Assembly: GCA_900557355.1 (NCBI GenBank)
Contig: USSR01000292.1
Coordinates: 1-8,066 of the forward strand
Length of the DNA: 8,066 nucleotides
Direction of reading: 5' to 3'
Source of the DNA: an uncultured Bacteroides sp.
GTDB taxonomy: Bacteria > Bacteroidota > Bacteroidia > Bacteroidales > Bacteroidaceae
The notes beneath the pieces are model-generated. The model had not been told where the DNA came from, did not search any database, and worked only from the letters and a program-made list of their open reading frames with translations. This document shows positions 1-7,068 of this stretch, in pieces (positions within the stretch are counted from its first letter, which is position 1; each line of letters opens with the position of its first letter). Made by a program: the position numbers and the translations under genes.

Positions 1-1589
1 GTCGACATTTTCATGCTACCGCTCTGACCTTGAACTTTTTTTATTTCACGAGTACGCATATCCATCATGCCTACTCCCTGATTAGCAGTTCCGAAAAATA
101 ATGTATTATCATCTCCCCAACACAAAGAGGTAACATTATTTTCCAGCAGAGCCGAGTTATTACTCGTATAAGTCTCAAAGGTACCGGACGACGGTTCCAA
201 ACATTGTAAACCACCTCCTAAGGAAGCAATCCAGATTCTCCCCTTATCATCTTCCACCAATGCCCAGACATTATTACTTGCCAGAGCATTTCCGACACCC
301 TCCTTATAAGAACGTACCTGGGAACCATTCATACAATACAGCCCTCCATTAAATGTTCCAACCCATAGTTTGCCGTCTTTTGACTTTAGCATAGACACAA
401 CCGGATTCGGCAACTGTCCTTCGGCATCTCTCCAGAAAGGTTCCGCCTTTCCTGTAAAACGGTTCCACAAAAGAATCCCATGGTCATTCGTTCCCAACCA
501 CAATTTATTTTCATCTGCCTGCTCTATGCAGGTAATATCTCCCCATTCATACATATTGAACTTGAAGATACTTTCACTATAATAAGATACTCCTTTCTTA
601 TAAGTTCCCACCCACATGATACCATCTCTATCAGCGTATAAGTCATAAATTGTATTATGAGGCAAACTCCGTCCATTGTCATCATGGGCAACAAGAGAAG
701 TCACTTTTCCAGTTTCTTTCTCAAGCACATCTATACCATCATAATCCTTTCCAACCCAGATTCTGCCTTCTATATCCTGTGCCACCGTATGAATGATTAC
801 GTCCGGACGTGACGACCAAATACCAGTCAAGTCTGTCCGCCAACTTTTTGTTCCGCAGTCATACACCCAGATTCCCATAAGACTATATGCCCAGATACAA
901 TTGTCTCTGTCTACAAAGAGCGAAAGCTCTATCTTCTTTCCTTCCGGAATATATTTTTTGATTTCATCAGACTGCCATTTTACTGCTAATGTGGAACGAT
1001 CCAGGCAAACAAGTAGTCCTGTATTATAAATCAACAAGATCCCGTCACTGCATTCCGCCATTTGTGTCACTCCATATTCCGGTAACGAATGTTCCATGTA
1101 CGAGAAGAAAAGTCTTTTTCCGCCTTCCTTGTAACAGTAACATCCCTCACCTGCCACACTAAGCCAGGTATTCCCTTCCCGGTCTACAAAAACCTGTTCC
1201 GGAACTCCCCATGATTCGAGATTCTTCATAAATCCGGTAACATCAGTGATGAAGCAATCCCGTTCCTTGTCAAACAATACATATCCCCGGGCAGTATTTA
1301 TCCAAAACCGTCCATCAGGCATTTCTACAATATCAGTGATATAATTATCCGGCAAAGATCCCAGCTCGTCCTCGGCATGCTGGTAAACCTTAAAAGTATA
1401 TCCATCATAGCGGTTCAATCCGGCAGTCGTGCCAAACCACATGAACCCGTCACGATCCTTATAAATAGTATTTACAGAATTATTAGACAATCCGTCCGAT
1501 ACTTCCAGATGCTTGAACAGATAGGATTGTGCAGACACAATCCATGAAGTGAAAAGTAAAGCTAACAATAAAAGGCTCTTTCTTATCAT
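1..1589 (-). CDS. Hybrid two-component system (HTCS) sensor/regulator, N-terminal periplasmic part (3' end cut off)
   Basis: My codon-by-codon translation gives 529 uninterrupted residues from ATG at 1589 to the window edge, with no frameshift. Residues 1-20 are a signal peptide (MIRKSLLLLALLF..., probable cleavage after VSA). Ten Reg_prop-type beta-propeller repeats follow, with the pattern D-x-x-G-x-[IM]-W-[VIL]-G-T...G-[LI]. They begin near residues 45, 90, 136, 227, 272, 320, 358, 403, 447 and 492; clear examples are DRDGIMWVGT and SKDGKLWVGT. Known HTCS sensors usually carry about 14 such blades in two propellers. These are followed by a YXY domain, membrane helix, histidine kinase, receiver and AraC-type DNA-binding domain, all of which would lie beyond position 1. 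Family role: binds a glycan fragment in the periplasm and activates the neighbouring PUL. It lies downstream of, and codirectional with, the susC-susD-GH5 operon but behind a terminator, so it is probably transcribed separately. A shorter sensor with only the propellers cannot be excluded, because the kinase is not visible. Confidence 0.93.
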   Translation of the reverse strand, partial: MIRKSLLLLALLFTSWIVSAQSYLFKHLEVSDGLSNNSVNTIYKDRDGFMWFGTTAGLNRYDGYTFKVYQHAEDELGSLPDNYITDIVEMPDGRFWINTARGYVLFDKERDCFITDVTGFMKNLESWGVPEQVFVDREGNTWLSVAGEGCYCYKEGGKRLFFSYMEHSLPEYGVTQMAECSDGILLIYNTGLLVCLDRSTLAVKWQSDEIKKYIPEGKKIELSLFVDRDNCIWAYSLMGIWVYDCGTKSWRTDLTGIWSSRPDVIIHTVAQDIEGRIWVGKDYDGIDVLEKETGKVTSLVAHDDNGRSLPHNTIYDLYADRDGIMWVGTYKKGVSYYSESIFKFNMYEWGDITCIEQADENKLWLGTNDHGILLWNRFTGKAEPFWRDAEGQLPNPVVSMLKSKDGKLWVGTFNGGLYCMNGSQVRSYKEGVGNALASNNVWALVEDDKGRIWIASLGGGLQCLEPSSGTFETYTSNNSALLENNVTSLCWGDDNTLFFGTANQGVGMMDMRTREIKKVQGQSGSMKMS

Positions 1590-1648
1590 GTTTTTCAGAT
1601 TTGTACAAAGAAAATAAAATATTATCAAACAGCCAAGAAAAAGAGCCT
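1573..1648. repeat. Inverted repeat flanking the HTCS start codon
   Basis: AGGCTCTTT at 1573-1581 (plus strand) is mirrored by AAAGAGCCT at 1640-1648. Allowing a two-base bulge, pairing extends to about 12 bp (AGGCTCTTTTTCTT on the minus strand against AAGAAAGAGCCT). One arm lies in codons 3-6 of the HTCS gene; the other lies just upstream of the candidate promoter. The stretch between the arms contains the start codon and the putative -7 box. It could be an RNA stem masking the start, if transcription begins upstream of 1648, or a DNA-level operator, or chance in AT-rich sequence. Confidence 0.4.
1606..1637 (-). promoter_or_regulatory. Candidate Bacteroides-type promoter for the HTCS gene
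   Basis: Read on the minus strand, CTTG (1634-1637) is followed after 20 bases by TTTCTTTG (1606-1613). The known Bacteroides primary sigma factor consensus is TTTG, 19-21 bases, then TAnnTTTG, so each box has one mismatch and the spacing fits. Transcription would start near 1600, leaving a leader of only about 10 bases before ATG 1589. The region is AT-rich, so a chance match is possible; this is inference only. Confidence 0.33.
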
Positions 1649-1681
1649 ACGGATTATTTGACAGAATCAAGCAACTCGTCA

Positions 1682-1724
1682 AGAAAAAGACAGTCTAAAC
1701 GGAAATTCCCGTACAGACCGTCTT
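1682..1724 (-). terminator. Intrinsic terminator at the end of the susC-susD-SGBP-GH5 operon
   Basis: On the minus strand, a stem of about 16 positions (1687-1702 paired with 1709-1724) starts AAGACGGTCT and closes on ACGG/CCGT. It has two G-T wobbles and one T-T mismatch around a six-base loop. The descending arm runs straight into five T, C, then two T (1688 down to 1681). It lies about 50 bases after the GH5 stop codon. On the plus strand the tail (TTTATGG) is poor, so it should act mainly on minus-strand transcription. It separates the operon from the HTCS gene. The remaining bases of the 1590-1773 gap hold no gene I can support. Confidence 0.82.
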
Positions 1725-1773
1725 TATGGTTTATTGATACTCAATAGAAACAACAGAGCAACTCTAATCCAGA

Positions 1774-3489
1774 CTATTCTGTCGCGAGTCCCTCTATCAG
1801 ACCGTTATACTCCAAATTGTCATAAATGTCCAACGTATTGCGATTCAAAACACCGTCCCCACGATCCCAATAGAATGGAACCAGTCCATGAGCACGCGCC
1901 TGGCGTACTACACATCTGTCGAACGCCGCACGCGACAAGTCATGTCCTCTTTGGGCTTTTTCATCCGACAATTGACGACGGATAGCCGCAAACTCACCGA
2001 TGAGTACCGGAATATTCTGTTCTACAAACCGGGTCTTCAGCTTCTGAAATTGAGCTTTCATGTATTCCTCTCCGCCAATATTGTCCCAACGACCTTCGTA
2101 ATTGCCAACAGCATACCCGCGATTCTCTTCTCCCCAGAAATAGAAAGCCTTTCCCCAACTCTCGTCTTTCTCCATTCCGCAGAATTGCCACGAACTGTAA
2201 TAATGCACTTCAACAATCATACGCCCGTCCGTCGGGTCTTCGGGTAACCGGTCCATCCATTGGATAGTCTTGTCAATATCCGTAGCAGGTCCCTGTACTA
2301 TGAGATTACGATACACATTTTTCCCTCCCGTAGCGCGAACAGCATCTACAAATGTCTGTTCATACTGTAGCAGTACTGCCATATCATCGGCATCCTCAAC
2401 ATTCGGTTCGTTGCAGCCAGCAAAAATCAGACGCTCGTCACAATTTCTAAAGAAAGTGGCAATCTGCTGCCACAAAGCCCGTTGCTTTTGGTCTACAGCT
2501 TTATTATAGCCGTTTGGAATATCATTCTCCAACCACCCACCATCCCAATGGATATTAAGAATAACATACAGTTCGTTATCCACACAATAGTCTACTACTT
2601 CTTTCACACGGTTGAGCCACGACGCCTGTATCTCATAGCTTCCATCACTTGCCAGATAATCATTCCAAGCACAAGGAATGCGTACCGCACTAAATCCAAG
2701 TTCCTTTATTTTGGTAATCATGGCTTTGGTAGTAGCCGGATTTCCCCAAGCGGTTTCTCCACCGGTAGCTTCCAGCGAATTACCCAGATTCCATCCAATC
2801 GCAATTTCTTTCATCAATTCCATCGCATTCTTCTCCACGCCTGTCATATCTGCTTCCGGTATCGAAGAAACATTTTGAATCACGGTAACCGATTCTATAA
2901 GGTCATTCAGCATGAATGTGATGACGGCTGTACGAACTTCATTACCAACGTTGGGATCGGCGGTAAATGTCTCCACCTTTTCAGTCAGAGCACGTGAGGA
3001 GTTATGATGAAGCCATCCGGCATCGATCGTTATCTCATAATCTCCGGATGCCTGCATCTTAATAGAAAAGTTTTCTCCTTCACCGGCAACTGTCACTTCG
3101 TGTGTTTCCCCCACTAAAAGGTCACTAGCAAGCTGATTCACCTGTACCACCTCATTCATTTCACTTCCTGTCACCTTAATCGTAGTCGAACGGGATTCCG
3201 TATCAGGATTAGCAGTTACACTAACCAAATACTTGCCAGTCTTTTTTGAGTCCGATTCCTGCCGGGTGATGCTGCACCACTCCGGCGAATCCGACACTAC
3301 TTCATAAGACACATTTGATTGTATATAGAGTAAAGTCTCGCTTCCACTCTTACCGAAAGTCAGTTCTTGCTTTGAGACTGTGATGAAAGGAGTTCCCGCT
3401 ACTTCATCTTCTGTACAGGAAATAAGCAAAACACCTGCCAAACAGAAAATATAATAAGTCCAAAGGCTACAAATCTTATTCATACTCAT
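1774..3489 (-). CDS. Surface lipoprotein endo-glycanase: two BACON domains plus GH5 catalytic domain
   Basis: This 571-residue protein should cut internal beta-linkages of a polysaccharide at the cell surface. It opens with a lipoprotein signal (lipobox LISC, Cys25). The residues after the cysteine are acidic (TEDE), resembling the Bacteroidota surface-lipoprotein export signal. Two BACON beta-sandwiches follow (about 34-120 and 125-207), each ending in a V-x-V-x-Q-type strand. The GH5 (beta/alpha)8 barrel occupies about 217-571. It shows GWNLGNSLEA (232-241), Arg270 in AVRIP, His314 in NIHWD, acid/base Glu361 in CNEPN, His429-Tyr430, nucleophile Glu499 in IGEFAA and Trp541 in PFYWD. All catalytic residues are present. 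The opening motif resembles GH5_4 endoglucanases and xyloglucanases, but I cannot settle the subfamily. An aromatic-rich loop at 434-468 probably lines the substrate cleft. It is last in the operon; its ATG is 4 bases after the upstream stop. ATG at residue 3 is an alternative start. Substrate candidates are mixed-linkage beta-glucan, cellulose oligomers, xyloglucan or glucomannan (inference). Confidence 0.95.
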   Translation of the reverse strand: MSMNKICSLWTYYIFCLAGVLLISCTEDEVAGTPFITVSKQELTFGKSGSETLLYIQSNVSYEVVSDSPEWCSITRQESDSKKTGKYLVSVTANPDTESRSTTIKVTGSEMNEVVQVNQLASDLLVGETHEVTVAGEGENFSIKMQASGDYEITIDAGWLHHNSSRALTEKVETFTADPNVGNEVRTAVITFMLNDLIESVTVIQNVSSIPEADMTGVEKNAMELMKEIAIGWNLGNSLEATGGETAWGNPATTKAMITKIKELGFSAVRIPCAWNDYLASDGSYEIQASWLNRVKEVVDYCVDNELYVILNIHWDGGWLENDIPNGYNKAVDQKQRALWQQIATFFRNCDERLIFAGCNEPNVEDADDMAVLLQYEQTFVDAVRATGGKNVYRNLIVQGPATDIDKTIQWMDRLPEDPTDGRMIVEVHYYSSWQFCGMEKDESWGKAFYFWGEENRGYAVGNYEGRWDNIGGEEYMKAQFQKLKTRFVEQNIPVLIGEFAAIRRQLSDEKAQRGHDLSRAAFDRCVVRQARAHGLVPFYWDRGDGVLNRNTLDIYDNLEYNGLIEGLATE

Positions 3490-3493
3490 TCAA

Positions 3494-5302
3494 TTACAAG
3501 ATTCTTAAAGTATCTATAGTAACGTTCACTTTATCCGGTTCTGCAATGTCACTGAACATATCAATGATATCAATCACAAATACGATTACACCGTTATATG
3601 CCGCTTCTGGTTTAATGTTGATAGTATAAGTACCGTTGCCTTTCACTTTTACATCACTCGTGCCCGAATAACTAGGCCACCAACCACTTGCCGTACACAT
3701 CAGACCTGCATTATATTCCTTGGTGGCCGCATCGCCACTCAGTCCGCTAATAGTGAAAGTCAGTTCCATTGAATAGTCGAACACAATGCTTGCCGGATCA
3801 ACCGGAGATGCAGACGCTGTCTGACCATATTGATTGTACAGTTCGATACGGAAATTATTCTTATCGTTCTCCAGATGTCCCCACACCAATTTATTGTTGT
3901 CAACAGTAATAGTGGTTGCCTCCGGTTCTGTGCTTCCCCCGGCATTGGGCACAAAATGATAAGCCTGGTATTCATCCTTTTCAGAGCTGCGTGCACCAAG
4001 CCACATACCCATCACCGATCCTCCTACACTCTCAATACTTAAGATACGGAGTTGGTTGTTAGCATCAGCTCCAAACATAATATCACCACCTCCGATGTGA
4101 TAGGCAGGCAAAGGTGAGCTGAAGGTGTAAACACCTTTTTTATCCAAACTGTAGGTTCCATCCGAAGAAGTACCATCGGGCAAAATAAGGGAATATGTCA
4201 TCGTACTTGAATTCAAAGTCAAAGCAAGTTTCTCCAATCCGCTGACCGGAGCTGCCCAATCAGGATAGTTACCGGCCGTAAAGTTATTCATCAGGCTACC
4301 ATCCAGATTTGCCCAGTCGAACGGAACATCAGGCGACATCGTCCATTTGATCTCGGTGGTCACGACTTCTGATACCATGTCTTCCCATCCGTCAGGCAAT
4401 GCCGGTTCCGGATCGGGTTTATCTTCAGGCACATAATTGTCGGCATATTCTTTCGAAACAAAGTTCCATATCAACCACCAGGGTCCTTCACTATTGTCAC
4501 GCATCACCCCGATTCTCAGATGATTTTCATCCAGTTCGAGCAACTTCAGATTCCGGTTCCAATTCGTACTTCTGTCCGACCATGAAGGCGTGTGCAACAG
4601 TTCACAGTCAGTAAACGTGATGGTATGATCGTCCACATTGAGCATAAATGTACCTACGGTTGTGCTCTGTGAAGAAGAATTATAAACTGTCACATTCGCT
4701 CCGCCAGTCAGACCGAAAGTCATCGTACTCTCCCAGATGGCATCATCTCCCGAATGACCGACGCCCGGATCCCAGTTGGCACTCCAGTTGTTCCACTCTA
4801 CGGTCGTGCTCGGATCAGCATAAGTCACTTCACCCGCAGCAAAGCCATACGAGCCGTTATCGAAAATCCAAACCTTCTCATTGTTGACTCCTCCCGACAA
4901 ATAAGTCCATAAAGCATCATTCACAAATTCAGCACAGAAGCTGTCGATGGAAAACTTTGCCGCGGGACCATACACAATTCCGGCTCGTGTCTGTACACCG
5001 AACTTCACGCTATACTCTCCCTCAAACGGCATCTGCAACTTAACTTCCGCACTCTGACTCCGTCCTTGCGGATGTTCCCAACATACCTGATAATTTGAAG
5101 GCATCAGACTTTTCAGATAAACAATATTCGGATTCACCGCATCATGCGTGATCGAAAAAGCAATTCCTTCAGCCAGATCATCCGAAACGATATCCTGGCT
5201 TCCCAATTCATAAGTTTCGGGAGTACATGCCGACAACAATGTGACAAGCGTTGCCAGCAATGCTATATATAACTTTGATACAATCTTATTCATAACTTCC
5301 AT
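3494..5302 (-). CDS. Putative surface glycan-binding lipoprotein (SGBP, SusE/F position), multi-domain
   Basis: This 602-residue lipoprotein (lipobox LSAC, Cys26) has no glycosidase motif I recognise. Its place directly after susD and before the surface GH5 is that of PUL-encoded surface glycan-binding proteins. Visible layout: a PKD-like beta-sandwich at about 45-120 (GEYSVKFGVQTRAG); an aromatic-rich module at about 128-292; an acidic, proline-rich linker (PEDKPDPEPALPD, 292-304); a second module at about 316-452; a short linker; and a C-terminal beta-sandwich at about 463-602, with GWWPSYSG at 540-547 as a possible sugar-contact surface. The two middle modules share a pattern: GT[FY]-x-L...[IV].TF in the centre, then a hydrophobic strand pair and a closing aromatic strand. 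They look like diverged copies. The start is 3 bases after the susD stop, with a second in-frame ATG at codon 4 preceded by GGAAG. Direct glycan binding is inferred from position and aromatic content, not shown. A non-catalytic scaffold or an unrecognised enzyme domain are alternatives. Confidence 0.85.
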   Translation of the reverse strand: MEVMNKIVSKLYIALLATLVTLLSACTPETYELGSQDIVSDDLAEGIAFSITHDAVNPNIVYLKSLMPSNYQVCWEHPQGRSQSAEVKLQMPFEGEYSVKFGVQTRAGIVYGPAAKFSIDSFCAEFVNDALWTYLSGGVNNEKVWIFDNGSYGFAAGEVTYADPSTTVEWNNWSANWDPGVGHSGDDAIWESTMTFGLTGGANVTVYNSSSQSTTVGTFMLNVDDHTITFTDCELLHTPSWSDRSTNWNRNLKLLELDENHLRIGVMRDNSEGPWWLIWNFVSKEYADNYVPEDKPDPEPALPDGWEDMVSEVVTTEIKWTMSPDVPFDWANLDGSLMNNFTAGNYPDWAAPVSGLEKLALTLNSSTMTYSLILPDGTSSDGTYSLDKKGVYTFSSPLPAYHIGGGDIMFGADANNQLRILSIESVGGSVMGMWLGARSSEKDEYQAYHFVPNAGGSTEPEATTITVDNNKLVWGHLENDKNNFRIELYNQYGQTASASPVDPASIVFDYSMELTFTISGLSGDAATKEYNAGLMCTASGWWPSYSGTSDVKVKGNGTYTINIKPEAAYNGVIVFVIDIIDMFSDIAEPDKVNVTIDTLRIL

Positions 5303-5305
5303 TTT

Positions 5306-7039
5306 TTAATACCAACCTACGTTCTGTTTCAAAACGCCATTCGAAAGTGTAATCTGATTATTCGGAATCTGAGAAAAACCTCGCTTACCGGTAATATTCG
5401 AAGCTGTAATGCTTACATCCTCAGGATTTCCCCCGCTGACAACCGACGTAGTGCCTGCAATCTGCGAAGCGGCATAATCCACACCCTGACGCAGCAGATC
5501 CCAGTAACGCTGTCCCTCAAAAGCAAACTCCAGCATACGCTCCTTTATTATATTTTCTTTTGTGACCGCAACTTCCCGATAATCACCTGAAACCGACAAG
5601 TTTCCCTTACCATCATTCACCGTATAAGCACGCTGGCGTACCTGATTGAGATATGCCTGTGCATTCGGACTTCCTAATTCAGCAGCCATCAACAACACAT
5701 CAGCATAGCGCATCACAATGAAATCCTGATATTGTGAAATCTGGAAATCGCCTTTGCCTAAACCGGAAACTTCATCAACAAGCGACCATGCACCGGACTT
5801 TTCATCTTTGACCCATTTCGACATCGGAGTATATTTCTTTACCGTATATCCGGTGTATTCACGTTGGTCAGCATATGATTTTGCATATTCCGAATCATCG
5901 GCGATACCTTCACTATCCAGATTGATGATAGAAGCTTCACGACGTGCATCACCTGCACCATAGACAGTCCACATTTTGGGATTGACCGTACATCCCCCCC
6001 ATCCTTTTCCGTAAGGAGCATGATTCAAATAACTACGTATTCCCATATAGACCAGCCAGCGGTTTCCATCATTATTTCCGTCATAATCTTGAGTATAATT
6101 AAATTTCTGTGCCAATACCACCTCCTTATTACCTTTTCCGGCATAGGTTGTAGTCTGTGTATAATCACCTGTCGCCGCATTTCGGCTCCATGAAGTGGAA
6201 GCAGCCGGCCACAAGTTTTTGAATTCTTCAACTAGCCCGTAACCTTCAGTTTCCGCTACAGAGATAAAATCTTCCAATCCCTGCAATACCGAAGCTTTGG
6301 TGACACCTTCTACCTGCGGTTCTTTGCCGTAATAGCCTGTATAAAACAAGTAAACGCGAGCTAACAGCGCTTCAGCAGCAAACTTGGTTATATGACCGTC
6401 GTTCGAAGCAGCTGCACTTTTAGGGTATGCACCTGTCGGAATATTATCCGCAGCAAACTTAAGATCGCTGAAGATAAGATTGTACACCTCTTCCGGGTTG
6501 GCCTGTGCACGGTTCTCGTTCACAGGTTCAGTGAATAAGGGAATATTTTCCCAAAGGCGGACCATATCGAAATAACACAAGGCACGTAAGGCACGACATT
6601 CACCCATATAAGTATTTCTCGTCTGGTCACTTGTCCAAGATATCTGACCTTCATGCGCCAGAAGTTCATTGCATCGATACACTGCCGCATAATAGTTGGT
6701 CCACTCCGTTTCCAGCAAGTTCATATCGGAAGGAGATTGCGTGGCATCGAAGCGATCTATCACCTGATAGTTACGGGCGTCAGTATTTCCCATACCGGCA
6801 AAGCACTCGTCCGCCATGATTTGCGAAGCAAAATAAAAAGCACATGCCTGACTCGACGTAGTACACTGCCAGCCATCATAACACCCTATCAATGCTCGCC
6901 ACGCATCACTCTCAGTCCGGTAGAAGTTACCGGTAGTAGATTCTCTCTTTGATTCCACATCCAGAAAGCCTGCCGTACATCCCGTAAGTGACATCACGGC
7001 TAGTCCTATTCCCACTATATATAATTTCATATTATGCAT
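5306..7039 (-). CDS. susD: SusD/RagB-like glycan-binding outer-membrane lipoprotein
   Basis: In the known SusCD complex, SusD is the surface lid that captures oligosaccharide over the SusC barrel. This 577-residue protein has a lipoprotein signal with lipobox LTGC (Cys21) followed by GFLDVES, a usual SusD beginning. TPR-like helices typical of the fold are visible at about 112-129 (EWTNYYAAVYRCNELLAH), 147-168 (ECRALRALCYFDMVRLWENIPL region), 220-233, 444-455 (RYADVLLMAAEL) and 462-472. The C-terminal RagB/SusD hallmarks are ERMLEFAFEGQRYWDLLRQG (500-519), IPNNQI (558-563) and terminal QNVGWY. Length is normal and all domains look intact. The gene follows susC by 29 bases, a gap holding an A8 tract on the coding strand. 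It precedes the next gene by 3 bases. ATG at codon 4 (7030) is an equally good start. A run of seven G on the coding strand (5994-6000) lies within KGWGGC; the frame is intact there. The specific glycan cannot be read from the sequence. Confidence 0.97.
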   Translation of the reverse strand: MHNMKLYIVGIGLAVMSLTGCTAGFLDVESKRESTTGNFYRTESDAWRALIGCYDGWQCTTSSQACAFYFASQIMADECFAGMGNTDARNYQVIDRFDATQSPSDMNLLETEWTNYYAAVYRCNELLAHEGQISWTSDQTRNTYMGECRALRALCYFDMVRLWENIPLFTEPVNENRAQANPEEVYNLIFSDLKFAADNIPTGAYPKSAAASNDGHITKFAAEALLARVYLFYTGYYGKEPQVEGVTKASVLQGLEDFISVAETEGYGLVEEFKNLWPAASTSWSRNAATGDYTQTTTYAGKGNKEVVLAQKFNYTQDYDGNNDGNRWLVYMGIRSYLNHAPYGKGWGGCTVNPKMWTVYGAGDARREASIINLDSEGIADDSEYAKSYADQREYTGYTVKKYTPMSKWVKDEKSGAWSLVDEVSGLGKGDFQISQYQDFIVMRYADVLLMAAELGSPNAQAYLNQVRQRAYTVNDGKGNLSVSGDYREVAVTKENIIKERMLEFAFEGQRYWDLLRQGVDYAASQIAGTTSVVSGGNPEDVSITASNITGKRGFSQIPNNQITLSNGVLKQNVGWY

Positions 7040-7068
7040 ATTCTCTGTTTTTTTTAAGGTTATATAAA
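7040..7068 (-). promoter_or_regulatory. susC-susD intercistronic leader with A-rich translation-initiation region
   Basis: The 29 bases between the susC stop and susD start read, on the coding strand, an AT-rich stretch, then A8 (7048-7055), then CAGAGAAT before ATG. There is no good Shine-Dalgarno match. This agrees with the known A/T-rich, weak-SD initiation regions of Bacteroides. AGAGA could serve weakly for ATG 7039 or ATG 7030. I see no terminator or promoter in it, so susC and susD are probably cotranscribed. Confidence 0.5.

Noticed and set aside
1..6. The window begins exactly at GTCGAC, a SalI recognition site
   Set aside because: It may reflect a cloning or fragment boundary, but falls inside the HTCS coding frame and has no biological meaning I can support.
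370..1029. Two short plus-strand frames (370-582 and 793-1029) that could suggest small genes in the left 1.6 kb
   Set aside because: This stretch is fully explained by the uninterrupted HTCS frame on the minus strand with propeller repeats throughout.
1..1589. HTCS as a broken gene or pseudogene, since no complete frame exists here
   Set aside because: Translation is continuous from signal peptide to the window edge; truncation is by the window, not mutation.
1590..1773. Possible small RNA or small gene between GH5 and HTCS
   Set aside because: Only the terminator, a candidate promoter and one inverted-repeat arm are visible; no credible short coding frame or sRNA structure beyond them.
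2482..2997. 171-codon plus-strand open frame opposite the GH5 gene
   Set aside because: It lies wholly antisense to the GH5/BACON coding sequence, has no recognisable domain and no initiation context; a shadow frame.
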